Shown in pieces: positions 14,245 through 22,806 of a DNA stretch of 38,006 bases. A program made the translations under genes and the position numbers. The stretch covers positions 1-38,006 of the forward strand of contig JADHWY010000001.1 of the NCBI GenBank assembly GCA_016783245.1, in the 5' to 3' direction. This DNA comes from Dehalococcoidales bacterium. Lineage in GTDB: Bacteria; Chloroflexota; Dehalococcoidia; Dehalococcoidales; BS750m-G39. Each line of letters opens with the position of its first letter. The stretch's first letter is position 1. The notes below the pieces were generated by a model that saw only the letters and a program-made list of their open reading frames with translations, was not told the origin of the DNA and ran no database searches.

Positions 14245-14883
14245 GTGGAGAAGACCTTGGTTCAGTGTGATTTCGATGGCACTATTACCGAGAAGGATGT
14301 CAGCTTTCTGATATTGGATGCCTATACCGGTGGAGGTTGGAAACAGATATGGAACCAGTATCAGGGAGGCAAGATATCTGTGGGTGCTTTTAATACCAGA
14401 GCATTTGCTATGGTTAAAGCTGATGAACAGGCACTGCTCAGCTTCATCAAGAGCAGGGTGAGGATACGAGCCGGATTTGACGAATTGCTGGCCTGTTGTG
14501 AGAGGAAGGGCTTTAAGTTTACCATTGTAAGCAATGGGCTGGATTTCTACATAAAGGCAATCTTGAGAGATATAGGTATCGACAATATAGATGTCTTCGC
14601 CGCCCAGACCCGGTTCGAGACCAGCGGTATTGATGTCCGCTATATCGGTCCCCAGGGCGAGCAATTAGAGGATAGCTTTAAGGACGCATATGTTAGATTA
14701 TTTAGAGGCAGGGGTTATCGAGTAGCGTATATCGGGAACGGCGCCTCCGACCTATCTCCGGCAAGGCAGTCCCAATATATTTTCGCCACGGGTGACCTAC
14801 TAGCAAAGTGCAAGAATATGAAGCTTGCTTATACCCCTTTTGCGGACCTTAATGATGTCGTCAAAGTCCTGGAGCTTATGTAG
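14245..14883 (+). CDS. HAD-superfamily phosphatase (MtnX / phosphoserine phosphatase-like)
   Basis: This 212-residue cytosolic phosphatase carries the HAD motifs: DFDGT with Asp9 and Asp11, the serine of IVSNG (Ser96), and GNGASD (164-169). The sequence QCDFDGTITEKDVSF and the late position of the loops resemble the MtnX subgroup (methionine-salvage phosphatase) and phosphoserine phosphatases. No other methionine-salvage gene is near, so the substrate stays open. The GTG at 14245 was chosen because GAGGAG lies 7 bases upstream, inside the end of def; a TTG at 14212 would overlap def by 32 bases. Its last 8 bases overlap the convergent YggS gene. Confidence 0.8.
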   Translation: MEKTLVQCDFDGTITEKDVSFLILDAYTGGGWKQIWNQYQGGKISVGAFNTRAFAMVKADEQALLSFIKSRVRIRAGFDELLACCERKGFKFTIVSNGLDFYIKAILRDIGIDNIDVFAAQTRFETSGIDVRYIGPQGEQLEDSFKDAYVRLFRGRGYRVAYIGNGASDLSPARQSQYIFATGDLLAKCKNMKLAYTPFADLNDVVKVLELM

Positions 14884-15568
14884 TCCCATAATCCCTTTCG
14901 CCAAAGATTTTGCTTCCTATTCTCACTATATTGGCCCCTTCTTCTATAGCAATCTTATAGGAATTGGTCATCCCCATAGAGAGATATCGCATATCAACAT
15001 TGGGAAGCTGAAGCTGCTCGATTCTTTCAAATATCTTTCTTGTCTCCACGAAGTAGGGCCTGGAATCTTCAGGGTCGCCCGCGAAAGGACCCATAGTCAT
15101 CAGCCCCATGACCTTGATGTTCTGATAGGCTGATATCTCCCTTATTAATTGCTCCGCTTCCTCAGGGAGGATACCTGCCTTCTGTTCCTCCCGTCCGCTG
15201 TTTATCTCAATCAATATCGGCATAACCTTGCCTATTTGGCTGCATCTTTTATCGATCTCTCTGGCTAACTCTGAAGAGTCAACGGTTTCAATCATGTCAA
15301 ATATCCTTACCGCCTTTTTAATCTTATTCTTTTGAAGGTGCCCGATGAAGTGCCACTTTACTCTATTTCCTGCCGTCTCATAGGCTCTCTCTGCTTCCTG
15401 AACATAGTTCTCGCCTATAATTTTTACTCCTGCCTCCGCTGCTTCCAGGATTTCTGCGGGCTGTCTGGTCTTGGCAGCAGCTACCAGCTCCACACCGGCA
15501 GGTAGTTCACTCAAGATTTGGCTGACATTTTGTTCTATCATTTTCAATCGGGTAAGGTATTTTAGCAT
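14876..15568 (-). CDS. YggS/PLPBP family pyridoxal phosphate homeostasis protein
   Basis: This 230-residue single-domain alanine-racemase-like TIM barrel binds PLP through Lys33 in AAAKTR. It has the family motifs GENYVQEA, WHFIGHLQKNK, MGLMTMGP and YLSMGMTNSYKIAIEEGA. Members have no known catalytic activity; they buffer PLP and affect amino-acid balance. The usual SMGMSxD reads SMGMTNS here, a mild variation. The ATG at 15566-15568 has a weak ribosome site, and an ATG nine codons in (15541) is possible. The gene is divergent from the Mrp-type gene and convergent with the HAD phosphatase, overlapping it by 8 bases. Confidence 0.9.
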   Translation of the reverse strand: MLKYLTRLKMIEQNVSQILSELPAGVELVAAAKTRQPAEILEAAEAGVKIIGENYVQEAERAYETAGNRVKWHFIGHLQKNKIKKAVRIFDMIETVDSSELAREIDKRCSQIGKVMPILIEINSGREEQKAGILPEEAEQLIREISAYQNIKVMGLMTMGPFAGDPEDSRPYFVETRKIFERIEQLQLPNVDMRYLSMGMTNSYKIAIEEGANIVRIGSKIFGERDYGTT

Positions 15569-15578
15569 TTTATACTAG

Positions 15579-15607
15579 TTGCCGAAAAGCAGAGACTGAG
15601 TTATATT
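15579..15607 (+). promoter_or_regulatory. Candidate promoter for the Mrp-type gene
   Basis: TTGCCG (15579-15584), a 17-base spacer and TATATT (15602-15607) lie 33 bases before the ATG at 15641, in the short divergent gap with the YggS gene. Confidence 0.55.
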
Positions 15608-15640
15608 ATTAGGGATGGGCCACAGTGAAAGGAGAAGCCT

Positions 15641-16651
15641 ATGGCAACTGAGGTGCAGGTGAGAGAGAGTCTGGGGGAGATATTGGTTCCCGGTGTTAAG
15701 CGCAGCCTGGCGGTAATGAATCTGGTACGCAAGGTGGTTGTCTCCGACCACGGAGTCGATATTACGCTAGCCTCGACAGCTCTGAATGAGTCCGCTCGAG
15801 ATTGGATTGCCGCCAAGGCAAAAACAGTTGTAGGAAAGCTGACCGATGTAGATGGAGTGGATGTGGGCTTTGTTGAGGCTAAGCCTGGTGAGTTAAATCA
15901 GGTTAAAAATATCATTGCTATAATGAGTGGCAAGGGGGGAGTTGGCAAATCATTGGTGGCTGGACTTGTTGCTGTTGGTCTCAGGCGGCAGGGTAGCGAA
16001 GTGGGTATTCTGGATGCCGATATCACCGGCCCCAGTATTCCCAAGATGTTTGGCATTAATGAGCGACCCGCTGGTAGCGATACCGGGTTTATGCCGGTGC
16101 TTTCAAGGTCGGGGATAGAGGTGATGTCTATCAATCTTCTCCTGCCTCAGGAGGATGAGAGTGTTCTCTGGCGTGGTCCCCTGATATCCAGAGCGGTTAC
16201 CCAATTCTGGCAGGAGGTGCTTTGGGGTAAGCTTGATTATCTGGTGGTGGACCTGCCGCCGGGAACTGCTGATGTGCCTCTCACTGTGATGCAGACGATT
16301 CCTGTATCCGGGATAGTCATCGTCTTTACCCCTCAGGATTTAACCACTATGATAGTTAAAAAAGCAATACGTATGGCGAAGAAGATGGGCAAACCTATTA
16401 TTGGCGTGGTGGAGAATATGAGCTATTTATATGTGCCGGAAATAGACAAGCGAATTGAGCTCTTCGGCAAGGGTAAGGGTAGGGAGATGACGCAGGCTGC
16501 CGGAGCTCCTCTTTTGGCACAGTTGCCTATAGACCCGGAGTTAGCCAGGTTGTGTGACGAAGGAAATATAGAACGCTACGACTCTGATGTCTTGACCAGC
16601 CTGAGAAAGGCTCTGACCAAGGCATTGCCCCTGACCGAAGGAAAGGAGTGA
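15641..16651 (+). CDS. Mrp/NBP35-type P-loop ATPase (Fe-S carrier family) lacking the CxxC
   Basis: This 336-residue protein has an N-terminal MIP18-like domain (about 5-85), then a deviant Walker A GKGGVGKS (97-104), DADITGPS (125-132) and the Walker B region VVDLPPGTAD. The layout is that of ApbC/Mrp Fe-S carrier ATPases. In most of these the C-terminal VENMSY is followed by a CPxC motif that holds a bridging [4Fe-4S] cluster. Here VENMSY (257-262) is followed by LYVPEIDKRIELFGKG, with no cysteine, so cluster carriage in the usual way is doubtful. AAGGAGAAG precedes the ATG. mobB begins 6 bases after the stop, so the two are one operon, which may hint at a link to molybdoenzyme maturation. 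Confidence 0.88.
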   Translation: MATEVQVRESLGEILVPGVKRSLAVMNLVRKVVVSDHGVDITLASTALNESARDWIAAKAKTVVGKLTDVDGVDVGFVEAKPGELNQVKNIIAIMSGKGGVGKSLVAGLVAVGLRRQGSEVGILDADITGPSIPKMFGINERPAGSDTGFMPVLSRSGIEVMSINLLLPQEDESVLWRGPLISRAVTQFWQEVLWGKLDYLVVDLPPGTADVPLTVMQTIPVSGIVIVFTPQDLTTMIVKKAIRMAKKMGKPIIGVVENMSYLYVPEIDKRIELFGKGKGREMTQAAGAPLLAQLPIDPELARLCDEGNIERYDSDVLTSLRKALTKALPLTEGKE

Positions 16652-16657
16652 AGCAAA

Positions 16658-17308
16658 ATGCCTCCCATAGTTTCCATTGTAGGTAGAGCGCAATCAGGAA
16701 AGACGACCCTGGTGAAGAAACTGATCGGGGAGTTAAAGTCGAGGGGTTATGGGGTGGCTACCATTAAGCATGCCCCCAAAGGCATGACCTTTGATGAGAC
16801 CGATAAAGATAGCTGGCAGCACATTCAGGCTGGAAGTGAGGCTACGGTGGTTGCTTCGCCGGATAGGGTGGTGCTGATTAAGCCTGTCGCTGAGGAGCTG
16901 GCTCTCGATGAGCTAGCCCCGCTCTTTGGCGAGGATTATGATATCGTCCTTGCTGAAGGTTTCAAGCAGGGTGATTCCCCTAAAATAGAGGTCCACCGCA
17001 GGAAGATTGGTCCACCCCTTACCAATATCAAGAAGCTTATTGCCATAGTCACCGACGAGCCTCTGGAAACCAAAATAAGGCAGTTTTCTCTGCAGGACAT
17101 CAAGGGTCTTGCTGACCTTCTGGAGGAGGGCTTCATCAAGCCCCGGCAGGAACGGCTTTCCCTTTATGTGAATAAAGCTCTCGTATCCATGGGTTCCTTC
17201 CCTAAGGGGATTATCACCAATATCATCCTCGCTATGGCTGCTTCCCTGAAGGGGGTGGGGAAGGTCAGGAGCCTGGAGATATTCTTAAGGCGAGGTTCAG
17301 GGAAGTAA
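16658..17308 (+). CDS. mobB: MobB, molybdopterin-guanine dinucleotide adapter GTPase
   Basis: This 216-residue P-loop protein helps make the guanine-dinucleotide form of molybdenum cofactor, as partner of MobA. Walker A is GRAQSGKTTL (9-18). The family blocks VATIKHAP, DSWQHIQAGS and LAEGFKQGDSPKIEVHR follow. It is about 40 residues longer than the E. coli protein. The extra C-terminal part (about 165-212) includes NKALVSMGSFPKGI and AASLKGVGKVRSLEIFLRR. I recall similar tails on MobB of archaea and other anaerobes. It is translated directly after the Mrp-type gene (6-base gap). A cofactor of this type suggests molybdo- or tungsto-oxidoreductases in the cell, none of which is in this window. 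Confidence 0.87.
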   Translation: MPPIVSIVGRAQSGKTTLVKKLIGELKSRGYGVATIKHAPKGMTFDETDKDSWQHIQAGSEATVVASPDRVVLIKPVAEELALDELAPLFGEDYDIVLAEGFKQGDSPKIEVHRRKIGPPLTNIKKLIAIVTDEPLETKIRQFSLQDIKGLADLLEEGFIKPRQERLSLYVNKALVSMGSFPKGIITNIILAMAASLKGVGKVRSLEIFLRRGSGK

Positions 17309-17371
17309 TCAGGGCTGATATATTGATTTTCCCTCTCTGAAGCCCCCCTTTATGCTTGAAAAGATTGCGGT

Positions 17372-17400
17372 TTTACGTTATAAATAGAGGGTATTATACT
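17372..17400 (+). promoter_or_regulatory. Candidate promoter for the foldase gene
   Basis: TTTACG (17372-17377), a 17-base spacer and TATACT (17395-17400) lie 58 bases before the TTG start of the peptidyl-prolyl isomerase, in the 150-base gap after mobB. The -10 box is strong and the -35 box moderate. Confidence 0.5.
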
Positions 17401-17458
17401 TTAGAAGATTCTTTGTTAGCCCACTCTCAGTTGGGGTTGCCGATGAAAAGGACTAGGT

Positions 17459-18706
17459 TTGGCTAAAAAGAAGGTAGAGAAACCGAAGCGCGAGATTACC
17501 AGACGCCAGCGTTCCCACTGGCAGCGGCAAAAGGAAAGGCAACGTCGTATTCTTATCGTAGGAATAGCTGTTATTGCCGCCGTGGGCGGAATTTTGGGGG
17601 GCGGGTGGTATACAAATGAATACCAGCCGCTGCGGCAAACTGTAATCAGGGTCAATGATACCGAGTTCAGCATGCGGTATTACATAGATATGCTTGAATT
17701 GCAATATATACATGGTGTAAGCAGTGATGTGGTGACATTTATTGAGCAGGGTGAGCTGATAAGGCAGGGGGTTGAGGCTGAAAATCTGGGTATCACTGTC
17801 AGCGATAGTGAGATTGATGAGGAGCTTAAGAACTACGACCCTCCATTAGGCAGGAAGTATCGGGATGTAGCCAGGGCCAGTATATTAACGGAGAAATTGC
17901 TAAGTGAGCACTTTGAACGAGAGATCCCGTTATCCACTGAGCAGAGACAGGTGATGGCAATGTTCCTGGAGAGTGAGGACCAGGTGGCTGAGGTTAGGAC
18001 TAGGTTGGAAAATGGCGAAGATTTTGGGCAGCTGGCTGGCGAGCTTTCCCTGGAAGTTTTCTCCAAAAATGATAATGGCGACCTCGGCTGGCATCCCAGG
18101 GGTATCTTATCTGAACTACTGGCCACCTCCGTGCCTGAGGATTATGCCTTTGCTTCTGAGGTGGGGGTGTTAAGTAGGCCACTGCAAGATGAAGCCACAC
18201 ACAAAGGCGTTGGCTACTGGGTGATTGAGATGCTGGAGAGAGATGAGGAGAAGGCTCACACCAGAGCAATTTTACTGGGCAGTGAGCAGGAGGCGCAGGG
18301 GATAATGGCTCGATTGGAAGGCGGCGAGGATTTTGCTGGGCTGGCTGAGGAGTTTTCTCAGGATATTGGCTCCAGGGGTGAGGGGGGTGACATGGGCTGG
18401 CTAGAGTCGGAGGATGTAGCTGCGATATTTAAGGACTTTATGTTAAACTCCGAGCCTGGGGAGCTTAGCCATCTGATAAGGGATGACGGGGCGAGAACTA
18501 TGGGAGGGTATTGGCTGGTAAAGGTTGTGGACAGGGATGATAACAGGAAGATTGAAGATGATGAGAGGGAGTTGTTGAAACTAAAGGCACTGGATGAGTG
18601 GATAGCCTCGTTGTGGGATAACCCGGAGAACGAGGTTGAGGATTATCTGGATAGTGAGAAGATGGCGTGGGCGATAGAAAGAGCCAGAAGGAATGTACCT
18701 AGATAG
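17459..18706 (+). CDS. Membrane-anchored peptidyl-prolyl isomerase with two parvulin domains
   Basis: This 415-residue protein has a very basic N-terminus (1-30), one membrane helix (about 31-49) and a SurA/PrsA-like helical region (about 60-155). Two parvulin domains follow (about 162-260 and 266-360), each with a GEDF block and a G-D-x-G-W turn (NDNGDLGW; GEGGDMGW). The domain order is that of an extracytoplasmic foldase. The start is a TTG at 17459, because an in-frame TGA lies at 17444 and no ATG precedes the conserved part; AAGGA is 6 bases upstream. It is anchored by an uncleaved helix rather than a lipid. hom begins 13 bases after its stop, so transcription probably continues into hom-thrC-folE. 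Confidence 0.87.
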   Translation: MAKKKVEKPKREITRRQRSHWQRQKERQRRILIVGIAVIAAVGGILGGGWYTNEYQPLRQTVIRVNDTEFSMRYYIDMLELQYIHGVSSDVVTFIEQGELIRQGVEAENLGITVSDSEIDEELKNYDPPLGRKYRDVARASILTEKLLSEHFEREIPLSTEQRQVMAMFLESEDQVAEVRTRLENGEDFGQLAGELSLEVFSKNDNGDLGWHPRGILSELLATSVPEDYAFASEVGVLSRPLQDEATHKGVGYWVIEMLERDEEKAHTRAILLGSEQEAQGIMARLEGGEDFAGLAEEFSQDIGSRGEGGDMGWLESEDVAAIFKDFMLNSEPGELSHLIRDDGARTMGGYWLVKVVDRDDNRKIEDDERELLKLKALDEWIASLWDNPENEVEDYLDSEKMAWAIERARRNVPR

Positions 18707-18719
18707 TGGGGCTAAAGCG

Positions 18720-20021
18720 ATGAAGAAACAGAGTATCGGAGTTGGCTTAATAGGGTTGGGGACAATTGCTGGGCAGGTAGCCAAGGTTTTAATAGAAAAA
18801 TCAGACGCTCTGGCTGAGCATGTTGGTTGTCCTCTTGTCCTGCGAAAGGTAAAAGTTCTGCCTCAAGATTTAACCAGGCCGCAGGCAAAAGAGCTGGATT
18901 CAAAGCTGTTTACTACCGACACTGACGAATTTTTCGCCACTCCGGAGATAGACATAGTGGTTGAAGCCATAGGGGGCGAGAACCCGGCGCGGGAATATTT
19001 AAACAGGGCGCTTTCTAGCGGCAAGCATGTAGTCACCTCCAATAAAGAGGTCATTGCCAAGCACGGGGCAGAGTTTCTGAGCCTGGCTCAGTTGAATGGG
19101 GTGGGGCTGCATTATGAGGCTGCGGTGGGTGGTGGCATCCCCCTTATCGGTCCCTTTCAGCGTGACCTGCTGGCTAACGAGATAAGCGGTATTTACGCCA
19201 TAATAAATGGTACTACCAACTTTATTCTCACCAGGATGGCCAGAGACGGTATGGACTTCCCCTCGGCTCTCAGTCGGGCTCAGGAATTGGGCTACGCTGA
19301 AGCCAATCCACGGGATGACATAGAGGGGATAGACGCTACCTATAAGCTGGCTATCCTCTCCTCTTTAGCTTTTCACAGTCGGGTTCGCCCGGATGATATC
19401 TACCGTGAGGGGATTTCACGGCTTAGCAGCCGCGATTTTCAGTATGCCAGCGAGCTTGGTTTTGCCATAAAGCTTCTGGCTATAGCCAAACAGAGCGATG
19501 ATTCCATTGAGGTGCGGGTTCACCCCGTGTTTATCCCTGAAGATTCTCTACTGGCTAAGGTTGAGGGTGTTTATAATGCTATTCTGGTTGAAGGCGACCT
19601 GGTGGGCAAGGTGCTTTTCTTTGGTGAAGGCGCTGGCCCTTTAGCCACCAGCAGCGCCGTGGTGGCCAATATTGTGGCGGCGGCAAAAGATGTTGTTGTT
19701 GGGGTCGGCGGCGGAGCCTATTGGAAGGCGGAGACAGGCAAACAGGTTAAACCGATGGCGGAGATTGAGACACGATATTACCTCAGGCTCAATGTTGCTG
19801 ACAAACCTGGCGTTTTAGCCCAGATTTCTAAGGTTCTGGGTGACCACCAAATTAGTATTTCTTCATTTATTCAGAAGCTGACTGATTCAGCGGCTCAGAC
19901 TGCTGAAATTGTTATCATGACTCGTCCCGCTCAGGAAAAGGCAATGCAGCAGGCTCTTGACGAGCTGGCATCCCTTCAGGTAGTTAAGGAGATAAGCAAC
20001 TTTATCCGGGTGGAGGCTTGA
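18720..20021 (+). CDS. hom: Homoserine dehydrogenase with C-terminal ACT domain
   Basis: This 433-residue NAD(P)-dependent enzyme reduces aspartate semialdehyde to homoserine for threonine and methionine synthesis. The Rossmann motif GLGTIAGQ is at 12-19. Catalytic-domain stretches AAVGGGIPLIGP, INGTTNFILTRM and EANPRDDIEGIDATYKL are clear. An ACT domain (about 348-425, starting LRLNVADKPGVLAQIS) suggests feedback control by an amino acid, usually threonine. The ATG at 18720 was chosen; an ATG at 18693 would overlap the foldase gene by 14 bases. thrC overlaps its stop codon, so the next enzyme but one of the pathway is made from the same message. Homoserine kinase is not in the window. Confidence 0.95.
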   Translation: MKKQSIGVGLIGLGTIAGQVAKVLIEKSDALAEHVGCPLVLRKVKVLPQDLTRPQAKELDSKLFTTDTDEFFATPEIDIVVEAIGGENPAREYLNRALSSGKHVVTSNKEVIAKHGAEFLSLAQLNGVGLHYEAAVGGGIPLIGPFQRDLLANEISGIYAIINGTTNFILTRMARDGMDFPSALSRAQELGYAEANPRDDIEGIDATYKLAILSSLAFHSRVRPDDIYREGISRLSSRDFQYASELGFAIKLLAIAKQSDDSIEVRVHPVFIPEDSLLAKVEGVYNAILVEGDLVGKVLFFGEGAGPLATSSAVVANIVAAAKDVVVGVGGGAYWKAETGKQVKPMAEIETRYYLRLNVADKPGVLAQISKVLGDHQISISSFIQKLTDSAAQTAEIVIMTRPAQEKAMQQALDELASLQVVKEISNFIRVEA

Positions 20022-21085
20022 GCAGAGGGATGATGAAACCCGGAGTTCTGAACAGGTATAAAGACCTCCTTCCGGTTACGGCCAAGACACCCCTGTTCTC
20101 AATGGGTGAAGGGAGTACCCCTCTGGTCAGATGCGGCGGGCTGGAGAAGGAGATTGGTTGTGGGGGGTTGTATTTCAAGCTGGAGGGGTGTAACCCTACC
20201 GGCTCATTTAAAGATAGAGGTATGGTGGTTGCTGTAGCTAAGGCGCTGGAGGCGGGCAGCAAGGCGGTGATGTGTGCCTCAACCGGTAATACCAGTGCCT
20301 CTGCTGCTGCCTACGCTGCTTATTGTGGGCTTAGCGTGGTTATTGTTGTCCCTAAAGCCAAGATTGCCCTGGGAAAGCTGGCTCAGGCTATCATCTATAA
20401 GGCTAAGATAGTCAGTATAGATGGAAATTTTGACCAGGCTCTAAGCATAGTGAGAGGGTTAACTGATAAGCATCCCATTACTCTGGTGAACTCGCTTAAT
20501 CCCTATCGTATAGAGGGGCAGAAAACTGCCTCCTTCGAGATTGTTGATGTTTTAGGCGATGCCCCTGACTATCTCTTTATCCCGGTAGGTAACGCTGGTA
20601 ATATTACCGCTTACTGGAAGGGCTTTGTGGAATATTATGAGAAGGGAAAAGCCAAGACTAAACCCAAGATGATGGGGTTTCAAGCCGAGGGCGCTGCCCC
20701 TATTGTTCGCGGTTGTGCCATTGAGGAGCCGGAGACTGTGGCTTCAGCAATACGGATAGGCAATCCGGCCAGCTGGCAGAAGGCGGTAGCCGCCCGCGAT
20801 GATTCTGGCGGAATTATTGACATGGTCGGCGATGGAGAGATTCTGTCTGCTCAGAGCCTTCTGGCTGCCAAGGGCGGCATCTTTGGTGAGCCAGCCTCAG
20901 CTGCTTCATTAGCTGGGCTTATTAAGCTCTCTCGCAGTGGCGTGGATTTCTCACAGAAGAGGGTTGTTTGTGTGGTAACTGGCACCGGGCTTAAGGACAC
21001 CGATATTGCTTTGAAGAATGCGGAGCCTTTTCTTGAGCTTCCAGCAGATTTACCGGCTGTGGAGCGGGCTTTGGGGTGGGGCTAA
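20018..21085 (+). CDS. thrC: Threonine synthase
   Basis: This 355-residue fold-type II PLP enzyme turns O-phosphohomoserine into threonine. The PLP lysine is Lys65 in TGSFKDRGM. The phosphate-binding glycine loop is PVGNAGNITA, and CASTGNTSASAAAYAAYCG holds the conserved cofactor contact. Length and motifs fit the short bacterial class. The TTG at 20018 overlaps the hom stop as TTGA, suggesting coupled translation. ATG codons at 20030 and 20033 are alternatives, and none of the three has an ideally spaced ribosome site. Its stop is 12 bases before the GTG of folE. Confidence 0.93.
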   Translation: MSRGMMKPGVLNRYKDLLPVTAKTPLFSMGEGSTPLVRCGGLEKEIGCGGLYFKLEGCNPTGSFKDRGMVVAVAKALEAGSKAVMCASTGNTSASAAAYAAYCGLSVVIVVPKAKIALGKLAQAIIYKAKIVSIDGNFDQALSIVRGLTDKHPITLVNSLNPYRIEGQKTASFEIVDVLGDAPDYLFIPVGNAGNITAYWKGFVEYYEKGKAKTKPKMMGFQAEGAAPIVRGCAIEEPETVASAIRIGNPASWQKAVAARDDSGGIIDMVGDGEILSAQSLLAAKGGIFGEPASAASLAGLIKLSRSGVDFSQKRVVCVVTGTGLKDTDIALKNAEPFLELPADLPAVERALGWG

Positions 21086-21097
21086 AAGGAGGGCAAA

Positions 21098-21664
21098 GTG
21101 ATTGACCAGGATAAAATCAAAAAAGCGATAACTTCTATTATTGAGGCTATTGGTGAGGACCCTGCCAGAGAAGGTCTGGTGGATACCCCCAGCCGCGTGG
21201 CGGAGATGTATACCGAGCTTTTTATGGGGGTGGATAAGGATGCCAAGGAGGAGATGCGGGTAGTTTATGAGGCAGGACATCGGGAGATGGTAGTTTTGAG
21301 GTATGTCCCCTTTTATTCTATGTGTGAACATCACCTTTTGCCGTTTTATGGGGTGGCTCACATAGGTTATATTCCTGATGTTGATGGGCGTGTTGTCGGT
21401 ATTAGCAAATTAGCACGAGTGGTAGAGATAACCGCCAGGCGTCCTCAGATTCAGGAGAGAATGACTACTGAGATTGCTGATGCTATTGTGGATGGACTAA
21501 ATCCTGCCGGGGTGGCGGTGGTGGTTCAGGCGGAACACCTGTGTATGATTATGCGTGGCATCAAAAAACCGGGAAGCAATATTGTTACCTCAGCTGTCAG
21601 GGGTACCTTCCGTACTCATCCAGAAACCAGAGCCGAGTTCTTCTCTCTGGTACAGGGTAAGTAA
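21098..21664 (+). CDS. folE: GTP cyclohydrolase I
   Basis: This enzyme converts GTP to dihydroneopterin triphosphate, the first step of folate synthesis. It has 188 residues, the usual length. The zinc ligands are Cys76 and His79 in SMCEHHLLPF, and Cys149 in AEHLCMIMRG. PSRVAEMYTELF and LARVVEITARRPQ are also conserved. The start is a GTG with AGGAGG 5 bases upstream. It follows thrC by 12 bases and so is probably the last gene of the foldase-hom-thrC-folE transcript, far from folP and pabBAC. It converges on the YjbQ gene with only 7 bases between stops. Confidence 0.96.
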   Translation: MIDQDKIKKAITSIIEAIGEDPAREGLVDTPSRVAEMYTELFMGVDKDAKEEMRVVYEAGHREMVVLRYVPFYSMCEHHLLPFYGVAHIGYIPDVDGRVVGISKLARVVEITARRPQIQERMTTEIADAIVDGLNPAGVAVVVQAEHLCMIMRGIKKPGSNIVTSAVRGTFRTHPETRAEFFSLVQGK

Positions 21665-21671
21665 GTAGGTA

Positions 21672-22088
21672 TTACTCACCCATAATTTGCAAGATAATCT
21701 GCCTTGACCTCGGCCGGTTGTCGAAGTCTACCACCACTATCTGCTGCCAGGTGCCCAGGCTCAATTTTTTCTCATTGAAGGGGACTACCAGCGAGGCACC
21801 GAGTAATGAAGCGCGGACATGAGAGTATCCATTGCCATCACCCCAGCGGCGGTCATGGTCATAGGGGATGCTCTTGGGGATGTTTCGCTCCCACATACCC
21901 TGGAAGTCAGAAATCAAACCTGGCTCATACTCAATGGTAGATATTCCAGCGGTGGAACCGGTTACAAAGAGGGTAGCCGTCCCATTGTTTATCCCGGCTT
22001 GAGCAACCTCCTGCTCTACCTGGGGGGTAATATCAATAATGTCACACTCCCCTTTGCTCTCAAAATTTATTTTCTTAGTGACTATCAT
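21672..22088 (-). CDS. YjbQ/UPF0047 family protein
   Basis: This 138-residue cytosolic protein belongs to the YjbQ family, small trimeric beta proteins. Typical blocks are TLFVTGSTAGISTIEYEPG, GDGNGYSHVRASLLG and LGTWQQIVVVDFDNRPR. Members have been linked to a secondary thiamine-phosphate synthase activity, but the true role is unsettled. The start has AGGAGGT about 9 bases upstream. It is the last minus-strand gene of the long pyrimidine run, 50 bases after the DUF2284 gene, and may or may not share that transcript. Confidence 0.88.
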   Translation of the reverse strand: MIVTKKINFESKGECDIIDITPQVEQEVAQAGINNGTATLFVTGSTAGISTIEYEPGLISDFQGMWERNIPKSIPYDHDRRWGDGNGYSHVRASLLGASLVVPFNEKKLSLGTWQQIVVVDFDNRPRSRQIILQIMGE

Positions 22089-22138
22089 CCTAGGGTTACC
22101 TCCTGATTTTAAGACCCATCTGAGCTTCTTATTTTATT

Positions 22139-22780
22139 TCAATAGATGAGCACTAGCCCCAGCTTTGTTCCGTGGGGCACCTCTGGTGGTGGTAGGGATC
22201 GTCCGATAGGATAGATGTCCCAGCCTACCTTTGCTGCCATGGTGAAAGCATCCATCCCCACTGCTTCCATAGAGGATCTGGCCATTGGGAAATGCTTACA
22301 AGATTGTCCTGGTACCAGGGCAATACACTCGGTATTAGGGCAGAAGGTATTTTTGCATGATCCACCAGCAAATGCGAGGGCTAGGTGGTAGCCATCATAG
22401 AAGGCCTCGGCCTCAATCCTGGCCGCGATCTCGTAATTTTTCATTGCGGATGGGGTTGACAATCTCTTCTCTCTGACCTCAGGGCCGGCTAGCTCTTTAG
22501 AGGGTACCTTTATCATGCTAAATATGGCGTACCGGAAGTTATTCACTACTCTTCTAACTAGAGCTAGGTCCATTGCATAAGGAGGACAGTTAACATTGGT
22601 TCCATAGAAGGGGCATCTGGGATAAGTACATTTCCCTAGCACTCTATCGTCAATCAATATCATATCGGTGGTGATAATCTTGGCGTCTGTGGCGCCAAGC
22701 TCAAGAGCCCTTCGTCGGTATCTTTCGAGGTCTTGTTGAAGCACCTCATCAGGAATTTTCTCTACAATTTTACGAACCAT
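22139..22780 (-). CDS. DUF2284 predicted metal-binding protein
   Basis: This 213-residue cysteine-rich cytosolic protein matches the DUF2284 family of anaerobes. The N-terminal set is Cys51, Cys56 and Cys65 (CTYPRCPFYG then NVNCPPY), the standard C-x4-C-x8-CPPY signature. A second set lies in GGSCKNTFCPNTECI and GQSCKHFPMARSSMEAVGMD. Binding of an Fe-S cluster or another metal is likely but unproven. It begins 26 bases downstream of pyrK on the same strand, behind GGGAGG. Function unknown. Confidence 0.82.
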   Translation of the reverse strand: MVRKIVEKIPDEVLQQDLERYRRRALELGATDAKIITTDMILIDDRVLGKCTYPRCPFYGTNVNCPPYAMDLALVRRVVNNFRYAIFSMIKVPSKELAGPEVREKRLSTPSAMKNYEIAARIEAEAFYDGYHLALAFAGGSCKNTFCPNTECIALVPGQSCKHFPMARSSMEAVGMDAFTMAAKVGWDIYPIGRSLPPPEVPHGTKLGLVLIY

Positions 22781-22806
22781 TGTGATGCCTCCCTTGATAT
22801 TTATGT

